DNA from: Spodoptera frugiperda | Taxonomy: Eukaryota > Arthropoda > Insecta > Lepidoptera > Noctuidae | Direction: 5' to 3' | Assembly: GCF_023101765.2 (NCBI RefSeq) | Contig: NC_064213.1 | Span: forward strand, 7,626,001-7,690,000 | DNA: 64,000 nucleotides | Part shown: piece after piece, positions 37,371-49,068 of the stretch | Layout: each line of letters starts with the position of its first letter | Numbering within the stretch: the first letter of the stretch is position 1 | Notes under the pieces: generated by a model | The model's input: only the letters and a program-made list of their open reading frames with translations | Told to the model about the DNA's origin: nothing | Databases searched by the model: none | Program-made: the position numbers and the translations under genes

Positions 37371-37428
37371 CTTCATCGTCTTTCCCCCCCATTCCGAGCA
37401 CGTACGCACTCCTCAGCAGGTGACCCAT
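37371..37428 (-). CDS. First coding exon (isoform A) of unrecognised leftward gene
   Basis: An ATG at 37428 opens 19 codons plus one base, ending GAAG|GTAAGG, a near-perfect donor in phase 1. The peptide starts MGHLLRSAYVLGMGG; the Met-Gly start is compatible with, but does not prove, myristoylation. The splice phase equals that of the exon at 11950, which suggests alternative first exons of one gene spanning more than 37 kb. The upstream (minus sense) region around 38215-38330 is CpG-rich and could be its promoter. Downstream exons were not found with confidence inside the window. It could belong to a separate gene. Family not recognised. Confidence 0.5.
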
Positions 37429-38214
37429 TGTTGATTCTTAGTTTACGATGCTGACTTTGTGCAAATTCAAAATAGAGCAGTAATAAACAAATTTTCACAT
37501 CTAATACTACAGACACAATAAAACACGATTATTACAAGATACGTTTAAGCAATAACAAAATTAATCTAAGTGAATAGATTACCGCGCGAGTCGGTGAAAA
37601 CGATAAACGGCTACATCTCTGTAGATATTATAGATTAATTCGCTTTCGTAGTAAAAGAAAGCCAATGAATGTAGTTTGTATCGTCACCACTTTACAAATG
37701 GTGTAAACTGAGCGCTAACCGAAATTATAGGTTGAGCTAAGAAAACGAACAGCGGAGATAATGGAGTAGCTACGTGTTGTAAACTTATCTATTTCACAAT
37801 ATTTTGTTACATTAAACTACGTAGCTACATCATCTTTCTTAAATTAGTCAATAAATAAATATTTTTTCTAGATGCCATAAAGATAAGTATGTCATTAAAA
37901 AATCTTAATTTAAAGCTTACTGCCTCCGTCTTAATTTAATTAATTATATCCATGTTCAATGACAGTAAGGTTGTTTGGCTTGATATTTTATAAATAGATT
38001 TTATTTTCAGACAAAAACGATCGGAACCTGTCGACCATATATACGAAAAAAATATGAATAATTAAAATTAGCAAAACCTAAATATTGTTTTTTGCAATAT
38101 TATAAACCCATACAATATTTTAAGATCTCCATACATTTCAGAAAAAATCATAACCGTAAAAATAAATATAAACAGAAACCGATTCCACAGTAGCTGTCGT
38201 TCTACGTCAAATGT

Positions 38215-38335
38215 TGACACAAGCTAGGGAACAATGAAGCTATCAGGCATGCGCGCGCGCAGCCGAGCCGCGTACGCAAACACTGTTACTCCGAGCTATC
38301 AGTGCAAGCAGCAGCGGAAAACGATTGCTGAAAGT
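38215..38335 (-). promoter_or_regulatory. CpG-rich promoter-like patch upstream of exon A
   Basis: An isolated GC/CpG-rich stretch (GCATGCGCGCGCGCAGCC) lies about 800 bases upstream of the ATG at 37428 in the minus sense. There is no TATA box, and an ACAGTG initiator-like site is present without a DPE. Assignment as promoter is inference from position and composition. Confidence 0.3.
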
Positions 38336-38634
38336 AATTTCGTGAAGAAATCTAATTGAAATGAAGAGGGAAGTTATTATATTGACTGATTGATGTTTAC
38401 GTCAAAACTGTTTAACCACGTGCAAAGAAATACTTGCTACGGCATTCCCGCAAAATAGGGGCTTCAGAACCCAACCCCATCTTACAGTATCTTTTTTAAC
38501 TTAAACTTAAGATCGAGGGCCTCTCAATACAATTTAGGTACTACAGGTCCTGCATACGCATAGCCAAATCCAAGACTAAGACTATACCTTAGACTTACAA
38601 GAACTCATGCTAAGAAACTTAAAATTGTTTACTA

Positions 38635-38755
38635 TTTTTTTTTTATTGGGCGAGGCGACAAGTAATGTCAGACTCTTACTGACTAAAAACTACCCCGTTC
38701 CTACTTCTGCTTTTCGAGCCGGAGCCCCACTAAGTAGTCCGCAGCTCCTCCATAA
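38635..38755 (-). mobile_element. LINE 3' tail fragment
   Basis: Left T-run, core complement AATGTCAGACTCTTACTGAC and TTTTCGAGCCGGAGCCCC. Confidence 0.8.
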
Positions 38756-38996
38756 ATTAGTAAACCTACCAATAGTGGTATAGAAAGAGACAGACATTCA
38801 AAATGACTGTCTAGAAGTCTAGAAGAGATCGGTCATTTACCTCCCATCAGAGCATCACGTAGACTTCCTTGTTTGCTTTATGCAAATACATTCATAATTA
38901 GCAAACGCATTAGAACGTTTTTGACAGCATTACAGAATTTAATCAAAAATTAAGTAGTCATTCTCAATAATCTATCTGATTTTGGCTAACAGATGA

Positions 38997-39120
38997 AGGA
39001 AACCGGGAAAAACATGGACAAAGAAAGCTTTAAACCGAGCAGAGTGGAAAGAAATGGAGGAGGCCTTTGCCAAAATTGGGCAAATAGATAAAGTCATAAA
39101 TCTCATCGACTCAGCTAATT
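38997..39120 (+). pseudogene. C-terminal remnant of an RTE-like retrotransposon
   Basis: One plus-strand frame reads PGKTWTKKALNRAEWKEMEE, then a short tail to the stop TAA at 39118-39120. The PGKTW...RAEWKEMEEAF pattern resembles the conserved end of RTE-type endonuclease-reverse transcriptase proteins. AATAAA follows near 39163, just before the Helitron start. Everything upstream of this end is missing. Clade assignment is from memory of the family. Confidence 0.6.
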
Positions 39121-39178
39121 AAGTTCAACTGTTAAAAACTGTTTTGTTCCTTCTTTATCTGAATAAAGGCTATTATTA

Positions 39179-40911
39179 TCTATACATATAATAAAATCGT
39201 AGAAAAGTGCTGTCTGTACATTGAAAATAAAAATAAAAAAAATATCAGGGGTTATTGTTATGTCGATGTCGAACCCAAAAATGTAATTAACTTTTTTTTG
39301 TCTGTTTGTCTGTTTGTCTGTTTGTCTGTTTGTCTGTTCGTCTGTGCGCGCTAATCTCAGAAACGGCTGATCCGAGTTGGATGCGGTTTTCACGAATATA
39401 TTGTGGGATGCTTAAATTTACATTTAGTGTTTGTTTCATGTCAATCGGTTCATAAATAAAAAAGTTATGTCAAATTAAAGAATCACGTCGAACATTCTAT
39501 GCTTATACCATTAATCTCCGCAACTATTTGACGGATTTGGTTGAAATTTGGTACAGATATAGTTTAGAACCTTAGAAAGGACATAGGGTAGTTTTTATTT
39601 GTTTTCTATCGTTTTTATTATTAGTATTTGTTGGGTATCGGCCGAGCGCTTCGGTACTGTTGTGGAAATAGTGTACTATAAGTCGTATGATTATTTGTCT
39701 GCAGTGGTCCTGCTGTTTCGTATATTCTAAATTGGTTTCGTTGTATTTGTCTATTAAAAAGTTTATTTGTTGGGTTTTCCTGGTTAAATTATTTAACGTA
39801 GGTTTAGTTTGATATCGATTATTAGTAGTTACTGTAGTTAGTTTGTTTAGTAAAATTGTAAGTCTATAATTTATAAATTAATTAGATTTAAGTCGTTTCT
39901 TTTAAATTATTTAGTTTAAGCTTGGTTTGGCTTTGTATTATAGCATTGAGGATAGGTTGTAATATAATTTCTTTTTTAATTGTTATAAATTCGTAATTCG
40001 TAGCTTTCTTTATTTCTTTAGTTTTAAGTTAGTTTTCATCTTAAGTTCGGAACGATTATAATATTTCTTTAGTTTAAGTCCGTTTTTAAACTATTTTTTC
40101 AATGCCCGAAGTGAGTATAGGTACATCTATTAAATTCAAACGCAGAGCTCATTATGTTGATTTTTGAGGAGTTCTCTAGAATATCTTCCACATCTCATTT
40201 TTGAAGAGATCCCGCGAAATCGGGAACTATGTGGTTAAAACCAAAAATTTGCCGGAAGTCACTATTCCACACGAACGAAGTCGCGGGCTATAATAAATCT
40301 GTAGAAGGGTCAATTCTGTTCATTGAAAATATAGAAAAAATAAATAGCAGGGTGTTACTGGATCGATACCTAACCCAAATATGCGATTATTATTTTTTTG
40401 GCTGTCTGTCTATATATGTTCAGGCATCGCGTGAAAACAAACGGTTTGATTTCGATGAAACTTGGTATAATTAACTTATTATCCTGGACATAAAATAGGT
40501 TACTTTTTATCCTGGAAAAATACGTAGAAAAAAATCTTTATTTTTCAGTTTTATTCTGCTCAACAGCAGTAGCTCAATAGAGGGATCTCCTTAATTATTA
40601 TGGGCCTTGCCGTATTTGGGTCCAATAGATATTTATAAGATGTCATTTTCACAGTTACTCAAAATGGAGAAATAAAACTTCCACGCGAAGACCGACATCC
40701 GCGCGGACGGAGTCGCGGGCAGAAGCTAGTCTATAATATAAAAATAAGTCGGGTTTTCCTTCCTGAATCCAGAACGCACGAACCGATTTCCATGGTTTTG
40801 TAGGTCGATTCCATTCGTTGGAAAGGTCTCGGGCTCCGTGAGGTTTATAGCAAAGAAAATTCAGGAAAAAATTAACATTGGTGGCGAAACGGAGTTCGCC
40901 GTGTTTGCTAG
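39179..40911 (+). mobile_element. Chain of at least three Helitron-type elements
   Basis: Unit 1 begins A|TCTATACATATAATAAAAT at 39179 and reaches a GAACGAAGTCGCGGGC end near 40287. Unit 2 (about 40288-40729) begins TAATAAATCTGTAGAAGG and ends GCGGGCAGAAGCTAG. Unit 3 (40730-40911) begins TCTATAATATAAAAATAAG and ends CGTGTTTGCTAG before T. A (TCTGTTTG)n repeat lies at 39297-39343. No helicase coding remains. Head-to-tail chains are a known habit of Helitrons. Confidence 0.75.
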
Positions 40912-41366
40912 TTATTTATATAAAAGTTATCGCAGTTAGAACTGAGAACTCTATCAGCTTATGACTTAAACTAACGGTTTATGCACACACACCCGCTACG
41001 TATCTCTTAGATTTTACAACTAGCAATATATATTTATTATCTTAGGACTCCCCCAAGGTCGTCTTCTAAACAAAGGGTGACATGTTGTATAAAACCTTTA
41101 ATTACACCATCTATTATATTCGAGGTATCTACCTACTAAATCTAAGTAAATAAATAATGTAACTTTTTATTCAATTACATCAACTTGTGTTGTGTAAGAA
41201 AATGTGTGGAAAGAAACTCGGATTTTCATTTACCTTAACGTTTTCCTGGACAACGACAGAGGTGACTTACTATACATACTTACACCAAAGAGTTCCTCTT
41301 CGTAGTAGGGTGAGGGCAGTAGGAGAGATTTTAAAATAATTTAAAAGACAAGTAGGTACAACAACA

Positions 41367-41535
41367 ACGTCACGCCTTTTTATCCTTGAAGGGGTAGGAT
41401 ACTTAGTAGGTGCATATTACGCTATACAATGTACACCCACTTTTCACCATTTGTGTTATAAGTCTCATGTAATAGGGGGTGTGCCTATTGCCATATACTG
41501 GGCACATTTCCAGACTCCATGCTACTACTGAGAAA
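41367..41535 (-). mobile_element. tRNA-headed SINE family copy
   Basis: Begins GTCACGCCTTTTTATCC, then CACCATTTGTGTTATAAG and GCCATATACTGGGCACA, ending near TACTACTGAGAAATTT. Minus orientation; the head is missing. Confidence 0.75.
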
Positions 41536-44180
41536 TTTAATTAGGTACTAGATACATAAATGCCTTACATTATGATCATGCCTTTTACCTAATAAATAAA
41601 TTCGCAAAAAATCAGTGATTAAAGTTAATTTAGTTTCGTTATGTACGCCCTAAAGAAATCCATCAAAACGTTGTGATTCAGAGTACATCTGAAGGAGAAT
41701 TTTATCTCCAAATGTTTCCATCCAAAGATACTTAGATACACGCTTGAAACGTGCTGCGCAGACAATAAAACAACACCAATAAAGTTAACGTGTGATAAAT
41801 TCGCCCAAATAACCTTGTACACATCATGTACCATACGAAAACGACAATACAAATATTGAGCTTCATTTAACTTACGCAATTGTTTGAAGAGTGATGCCTC
41901 ACACTTTAGAGACATTCTAGTAAATTCTATGTTCGGTGTAATTACCTATAATTATTCATTTTGCACCTAACCACGGTCGTATGCCATTTACCTCTGTTTT
42001 CCGTTAAGAATTTGCCGTCTGTGTTTACTTAGTTGGGTGTTTACTAACATTGGTTCAATATAGGTAAGTGGGTAAATGACTTAACAGGTAAATAGACACT
42101 TAGAAGAAAGGGAAGTCTGACGATTTGTTGCAGCTTACTTTATTATGTCACCACGTTTTTCACTTACAAGAAGAATTGTATAAAACCTTAATAGCTGAAC
42201 CTTCAGTCTCTTGAATTCATAGAACTGATTATTAACTCTCACTAAAGAAGGTACGAGCCTAAGCTATAAGCTTTGAAGGCGTACCTGACCTGCTATATAA
42301 AATCAACACAAGCATAAGCAGTTAACTGTAAATTTTCGAATATATCGTTTCGGAAATGTGCTTAGCAGAAAATAAATTGAGCGTGAAATGACAGCCAGGA
42401 GCTGGCAACGCCTTGCTTCACAAATTTGGGTCAATTTTCGTCAGAAGCCGGGACACGGTGCACAGGGGCCTTCCTTCCGCGTTCTATTTATATCTGTTAG
42501 CCGTAAACCGAAATAGGTGTTATAATAATAAATATACACATCAATATGGCTTGTCAGGTTGTTGCGTAAGTTACGACGTGCATATTTCAGGATGACATTA
42601 AATTTTATTGCATAGACATTAAGGTAGGTAGCTTCATGACAATCGTACGCTTAGCGTTGTTGCCTACTACAGCTACGGTTTCCTCAAGTGAATTGTCGTG
42701 TCATAAAAAACTTGTGTATTGAGGATATTCCGCAGGATTTTTATTACAAATAAATAAAATGCTTATTAGGTTTTCCCATTCTTGTTGACAAATATGTTGT
42801 CAAGCAATCGGAATGTTTTCTTGAGTACTTATGTGATGAAAACCTCAGAGAGTGTGAGCAATTAGTTAAGACACATTACGTCTACAAACTGTTGTATTTC
42901 ACAACAGGAATTTCGAAAAATATTTCCAACAAATTATGAAGTGTGGAAATTAGGTATTCATCATTCTCAATACACTAATAAACGAAATGGAACCCTGCTC
43001 CAAATATGCAAGAATCCGTTTCTTAAATAAGATTTCTGGATAAAAGTACAATCTTAAGTCAAAAGTCTGTATTAAAGTCCTGGAGAAGCCATAATACGGG
43101 TTAATACCTAGGTAGATAGGAATAATAAATTCTGGCTTAGTACAAGGATTCTTTATAAGGGTCATATACAAATACCTCTAGAGCTTCTTGCTGCTAATAG
43201 TGCCATAAACCAACGGATAAGTAGGTACACATAACTAAACCTTACCATGGCAAGTATAGGAGACCTTTTCGAATTTTCTTTATTTTTTATTCAAAACTAC
43301 CTGATTCCCAAATAGATTACAAATTTTGTGACTAATAAAATTATCTTAAGTTACTCCTTAATACATTAGCTACTTGCCGTTAAAAGTCTCGTCAAAATCG
43401 GTGCAGCCATTTCGGAGACTAGCGAGAATAGACAGACAGGGAAATTGGTGTGTGTCATGATGCGTGTTAGTTATTTTAATATTACAGACACTCCAATTTT
43501 ATTTATATTTATGTATGTATTAGATAGAAGAGAATTTTCGAAAACCGAAAAATATTCCTACACTTTGATCGACATGGGAACCAGCTAAATACTTGGTCAA
43601 CGAATCAGTCTCGAATTTTCTCTCGTAAATAATTTGATTTAAAATAAAATAGTGAAGAGAGGTTTTGTCTAGGTTGGGCTGCAATTGTCTGGCTTCGGAG
43701 TGGTGTCGGATCACCAAGTCACCAGTATATGAAGCCGAAATGTCACTGATATCTGTTTTGCTATGAAGGGGACTTGAAACGTGTTTTTCTTGACATGGAT
43801 ACGAATACTGGTGCTATGTTGTTAACTTGTAAAAAATCTAGTGTTGTATAGGTAGGTATTAATGGTATCTACCCATTTTATTTGGGTGACCAGAACAAGT
43901 GATTATTTAAATACCTACTATAATTACATTTTTTCACCAGTCAAAGTCATGGTCAAATTTTTTTATTAATTATTATTAAATTTAAAAACCAGAACCAGCT
44001 TAGGTACCTCCACCTACTAGCAACTTAAGTGCATAATTTGTTTTTAATAACAATAATTAAAACCTGTACTATTTTTTACTACTTCAAAAAGTTCTATAAA
44101 AAAATATATGAGTGGCTCTTTAGTGGCTATCATTACGTGTTTAACTTGTCCACTATTCGAGCAGTGTTTGTTTGGCGGCG

Positions 44181-44194
44181 GTTGCCATGGCAAC
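44181..44194. promoter_or_regulatory. Perfect X-box (RFX-type) palindrome
   Basis: GTTGCCATGGCAAC is a complete inverted-repeat match to the RFX-family X-box (GTNRCC-N-RGYAAC type) and lies in a locally GC-rich patch. RFX factors control ciliary genes in animals. No start codon with a good splice context was found within a few hundred bases, so it could be an isolated enhancer or chance. Confidence 0.4.
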
Positions 44195-45403
44195 GGGCTA
44201 CATCGCCCTATCGCATCTCAGGACTAATGGCCTCATGTAAATTAATGGTAATGCCGAGGTCATCCGCTATTAGAACCTTATTTCCAATATAATTCGTTTC
44301 CAAAAGGGTTTTTAGGCCAGGAAGCTAATTGGAGAAACCTCAATTTGTCATTACATGCTTGTTTTATTTACCCCTCAGTGATTGAATAGTGGGGCGACGA
44401 ACGTGGGTGGCATACTTGAATCGTCCACTAATTCGAAATCTTTGATTTTGGTTGTTAAACATGTAACGGTGTCAATCGATAGTGATTTTATGGACATGTT
44501 TAGAATGTAGGTCCTGGCCGTAATGGAGGATATGCTATATAATTATGTTGATAGATAAAGTACCTATTATTACCTGATATGAAGAAGTTTGTTCATGTTA
44601 AGTCGCTAAGTGCATAAACATCCAAAGCAAATTGACTTTAAAGAGTTGATAAATTTAAAATCTCATAATAACTCCTAACTTTCATTGTTAATAAGTAGAT
44701 TTTTTAAATAAGTTGTTGCCAAGTAATAAACTACTAATATTATATTTGTCTATGACTTTACAGAATCGATTCCCGCGTAAGGCATAACCTTGCTGATTAA
44801 ATAAAAAATAGCGTGTTTTGGTGTGAATGTGACATTGAAACACAAAGTATATTAACAAAAACGATTTATTATACACAAACATTACTTTTATACTTGAGTA
44901 AAAGTCTATATAAGTACAAATATATTTCGATAATGAGTTACGTGACGCCTGCTAGACCGACTTCAGCAAAAAGGTAGGCAAAGGACTCGATATTGAAGTA
45001 AGCTTCGAATTCCCACGCGCTGACATACACCTCTATTAGTTTTTCATCACGACTATGTGCCACGTTTTCTGAAACAAAATTTTAACTGTTGATGATTGAT
45101 GAAATCACAGACCAGCCGAAAGAACTGGTCGTAGATAGCTGAAATATAGGTTTCTTGAAGAATGCACTGAGTGAGCAGGATTTACAAAGCTGTAATTGAA
45201 ATAAGGGGGCTCTACTAGTTCTTGGTTTTCCACTACTATTTGGCATATTTTTTTAAACATTTTTTCTGCACGTAAATGTATTTTTTTCCTAGAACCTTCC
45301 CCTAACAAAAAATTATAAGCAAAATCTGTTCTCGAGATTAGCGATTGCGACCATTTAGCGATTCATTTAACATTTAAAAAAAAGATACTTGTAACTTGCA
45401 TCT

Positions 45404-45556
45404 TTTCTTGAGTGGGGAAAATCATGCAATGACTTTTCCCGCCTTGGCGACGCGAGAGGGAGTATCAGACTCTTACTGATTAAAAAACACCCCGTTCCTG
45501 CAACTGCTTTTCGAGTTGGAGCCCCGATAAACCCGCTAGGTAGTCCGCAGCTCCGG
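45404..45556 (-). mobile_element. LINE 3' tail fragment
   Basis: Complement of core (AGTATCAGACTCTTACTGAT) and of GGAGCTGCGGACTACCTAGC. Diverged. Confidence 0.8.
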
Positions 45557-46146
45557 AAAGAGTAAAAGCTTAGGAACTACAACATTAATAATAATTTTCG
45601 GAACATTTCCAAATTTTAAATTAGAACTGTATACAGTATACACCTATCTATGTAACTCAAAATCTAGTTTCAAAATATATTTACCTATAAACCTAGATTA
45701 AAAAGAATGCGGGTGGAATCCGACACAAAAGCGTATGTAATACATAGACGTCACAAATATTTATGTCACAATACACTTTTCCTTGAATACCTACGTACAC
45801 TTTACGAGTTTAGGCGTTGTGGGCGATAAGCCACGCATGTTTACGGCACCTACGATACTCATAAAATAAAAACCACCTATTTAATTACACTATGTACGTC
45901 TTTAAATTGACGTCATATATTTAGGTCTTATGAAAAACAATGAACTTTATGAATCACACCTAGGTACATACGAAACAGCATGGTTTTGTTTCTTATTTTC
46001 ACAATGAAATCCTTTTAATCCCCGAATATACAGGTAAAGCCGTTCATATTTTTCCACCGACTTTTTCCCAGGCATTTATAATTATCTTGTAGTAACATAT
46101 TATTATACTGCCTGTTTTTTTAATATCAGCCAAATTTTTCTGAGAG

Positions 46147-46271
46147 TTAGGCATCGTTCGAACATTCCATTTTTAAATAAAAATAATCCGATTTTATTTT
46201 TAAGTGAAGTCGCTTATATTTTTGGTAAAAATTTTTGTTATTTCATTATGGAATGTTTGAATGATACCTAA
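46147..46271. mobile_element. Small MITE with TA flanks
   Basis: Inverted ends TTAGGCATCGTTCGAACATT and TGTTTGAATGATACCTAA. The TA at each edge could be the target duplication. About 125 bases, AT-rich centre. Confidence 0.65.
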
Positions 46272-46706
46272 ATCGCAAAAACAAGGGCTGGTGATAAAAA
46301 AAATCAGACTGTATTACAAGTCTATTTCCTTACCTACCCTTTTGAACAATAACATAATACATTAAGAAAATCAATATGGAGTTAATTTATCTAGGCAAAT
46401 GATCTCAGGTTATTGAATTTTGACCCGGGGAACGAAACTATTAGTGGTTCTATCGACCACTAACTAGAAATAGACTATTAAGAGAGTAGTCATTGACACA
46501 GATTGAAATTATATTCCAACTTCGATAGCTTAAATCGATTTTGTATATTAAAGCGTTCGCGGTTTCGATTACTCGAATTCAGTTATATATCATTTAGTTT
46601 AGATAATTTAAGACACATTTGAGATTTTAGGTAGGTACCTATTTACTTACGTATAAAAAGTACGTCAGTAAGGATAACGAACAAAAAGTATCTCTTAAGG
46701 TAAAAT

Positions 46707-46920
46707 AAATAATGGAATGTAAAGGTAAGCGTCCACAGGCCCGCATCGTACGCAACGGATTTTAGTTTGTCTAGTTTAGAAACTCCTACAACTGCGTCAC
46801 TAATCCGCATCTTACGGGCCGCATCATCGGCAATGCCTACATGCGATGCGTACTGATGACGTCATACGGAATGCGTACGATGCGGGCCTGTGGGACGCTT
46901 ACCTTTACATTCCATTATTT
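46707..46920. mobile_element. MITE with long near-perfect inverted ends
   Basis: Arms AATAATGGAATGTAAAGGTA ... and the complement run over about 50 bases, through AAGCGTCC and CAGGCCCGCATCGTACGCA. The GC-rich interior has CGCATC repeats. The precise target duplication cannot be set because the palindrome continues into the flanks (AAATAATGG / CCATTATTT). Confidence 0.75.
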
Positions 46921-47687
46921 TTCTGTTAGATAAAATAAAAATAATTTTACGTCAACAGATTATGGAGAAACAAAGTCGGAATCGGAATCATATGACGTAA
47001 CGTATCAGGATATTTTATACATAAAGCTATAGCTATGACGTATTTATTAAGCATCCATTGTGACTTTAATGGTCTTTACCTATATTATTTTTACTTAATT
47101 TGATAAAGGAAAATGTACGTGTCTAAAATTAATCCTTTGTGGACGTATGCGCCATAGTGCTGTGTAGTGACGTTAGACATTAATTAATTACTATCACTGC
47201 CTCTGCTACAACATTTGATAGGCAGCAGCGCCATCTGGTTAACCCATATGGCGCCTCTGTACCTGATTGGGTACAGTGAAACAATTGACAAAAGTTGTAA
47301 TTAATTTAACTTATTACTGCTGTTATTGATCGTTATAGTGGTCCATTGGAACAGGGCTTCCAAATAAACGGCAGTTTATGCCGATACATTTTTAAAATCT
47401 GTATCTGTGAGGATTTTAACATCGTACTATAATTGTGCATAGAGGTAAGTAACGAAATATTTTTTTTTTTAAGTTTAGCGTAAAGAAAACCTTATATTTT
47501 ATGTATTGTTTTTATAATGCATAGAATGATTTTCAAATAAAATAATAAATAAATATTTTGTTTCATATATTTACATAGTAATTGAGCATGGAACCGTACT
47601 GTACCTAATTGGGTACAGCGGCCGAATCTATATAACTATTATTCATCTATCACACAAATCTAAAATTTGTTTTAGATTTGTGTGATA

Positions 47688-48626
47688 ATGAGTTCGACAC
47701 TATTTTACGTTTCTAATCATTACAGCGGGTTAGAGGAATCAGTTAACGCTAAGTTAGAATATATTGACAGTGATTTCGAATACGACTTTGCTGTCATACC
47801 ACCAGCTCCCAACGTTGTCATAGATGAGGAAGAAGGTGGCGAAGAAGATATGGTTTCTGCGGTCTTACCACATGAAGTGCCTGGCAGTATTGAAGTATTT
47901 CAATCTGTGAACTAGCATCACGAGCCATGCCGAGACAAAGATTCCGGGACATACAAAATAATCTTCATTGCCAACAATGATGAAGCAAGTAGTACGAAAG
48001 ACAAGATGTTCAAAGTACAGCCACTAGCTAATATTCTTATGAATAAATTTCTACAGTAGTAGCACAGAGTCTGGAATTGTGTCCAGTATATGACAATAGG
48101 CTCACCCCCTATTACATGGGACATAACACAAATGGTGAAAAGTGGGTGTACATTGTATAGCGGCATTACGTGTCGTAATGAGCACCTCTGCCTACCCCTT
48201 CGGGATAATAGGCGTGACGTTGCTTTTTTTAAATTTCTACAGTGGGGTGTGATGCATGATAATATTTCAATTGATGAATCAATGGTGAAATATTTTGGTC
48301 ATCATCCTGCTAAACAATTCACTATCACTTTACGGGGTTCCTTGCGATTCACGGAAAGAAGTGGTGGTGGGTTTTGTTTACCTATATGCTTGACGTGGTT
48401 ATTGCTAATGCCTGGGGTCTACATGTGCATGAGTCACAGTAATAGCATGTATCAGCTTATGTTTCGACGTTCCATTACAAGGTTTTATTTACGCCAGAAA
48501 ACTCAACATAAGGCTCGACCTTCTTCTTCTTTGGTACCAGGATTACTTCAAGATGGTGTAAGACATTATCCCCAGAAGATTGAAAAACCATTGCGATGTG
48601 TTGTATATGATTCAAGAGTGCATTAG
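47688..48626 (+). pseudogene. piggyBac transposase remnant
   Basis: An intact N-terminal frame (75 codons from ATG 47688, acidic, stop at 47915) is followed by frame-broken pieces. AMPRQRFRDIQNNLH near 47923-47967 and PLANILMNKF just before the SINE correspond to the family's N-terminal helices. After the SINE, NISIDESMVKYFGHHPAKQF contains the first catalytic Asp region (SIDESM) of the DDD nuclease. Further frame changes give DVVIANAWGLHVH, resembling the second conserved block. Stops, frameshifts and the SINE make it inactive. The long open frame 48090-48626 is a chimera of SINE and transposase sequence, not a gene. Confidence 0.8.
48060..48230 (+). mobile_element. SINE inserted in the piggyBac transposase
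   Basis: Flanked by direct repeats AAATTTCTACAGT (48045-48057 and 48231-48243), a target duplication of at least 13 bases. The body has TAGGCTCACCCCCTATTAC and GGGATAATAGGCGTGACGTT. 5'-truncated, lacking the tRNA head. Confidence 0.85.
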
Positions 48627-48875
48627 CAATTTAAAAAATGTCTAAAAACATTGTGTGTTGAAAAAAGTGGTTTTGAATTTTTTTACACATAATACGCCAC
48701 TGTACCCAATTGGGTACACCCCCTAAAAACGGACCCAAATTATAATTTTTGATTTTTTTGTTAATTTATAGTTTATTTTATGTCTACGCAGTAATAAAAT
48801 AAACAATTCATATTAATATTTATTTTTGTTTTATTTTGGCGGTTAATGGGTTAAAAGACCTTTTTGATTTCCCGC

Positions 48876-49010
48876 CTTTTTTAAGGGGAGAAAATCATCC
48901 TTCTTTCTTCTCACGCAAAAGGCGAGGTGAGAGGGAGTGACAACCCCGTTCCTACTCCTGCTTTTCGAGTCAAAGCCCCGGTAAACCCGCTTGGCAGTAC
49001 GCAGCTCCGG
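48876..49010 (-). mobile_element. LINE 3' tail fragment
   Basis: Complement of tail and GGTAAACCCGCTTGGCAG segments; part of the core is deleted. Inserted immediately right of the piggyBac TTAA. Confidence 0.75.
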
Positions 49011-49068
49011 GTGCCAAACGGGAATATTTTAACACACTTCTAATGCAAAGGAGGTTTATTGTAAAAGA

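Larger units (their letters stand above)
41536..46146. other. Gene-poor stretch
   Basis: A 96-codon minus-strand frame (41625-41915) is open but has no recognisable family, and a 65-codon frame at 43520-43717 likewise. Neither has convincing splice or promoter context. The LINE tail at 45404-45556 and the X-box at 44181-44194 are the supported features. Confidence 0.35.
47239..48854 (+). mobile_element. Decayed piggyBac transposon with TTAA ends
   Basis: TTAACCCAT at 47239 and its complement ending in TTAA at 48854 frame a 1.6-kb element. Palindromes of the form TGTACCNNNNTGGGTACA recur near both ends (about 47257, 47599 and 48698), probably transposase-binding repeats. The inside carries broken transposase coding (47688-48626) and a SINE (48060-48230). 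It is shorter than complete piggyBac elements, so much of the transposase is deleted. Confidence 0.8.

Noticed and set aside
39297..39343. Regular short repeats that could suggest a CRISPR-like array
   Set aside because: An 8-base TCTGTTTG microsatellite without spacers, in a eukaryotic Helitron.
41625..41915. Minus-strand 96-codon frame
   Set aside because: Open but unrecognised, with no splice or promoter support; could be chance in AT-rich DNA.
48090..48626. 178-codon frame resembling a transposase
   Set aside because: A chimera that starts in the SINE and leaves the transposase frame; treated as a pseudogene remnant.
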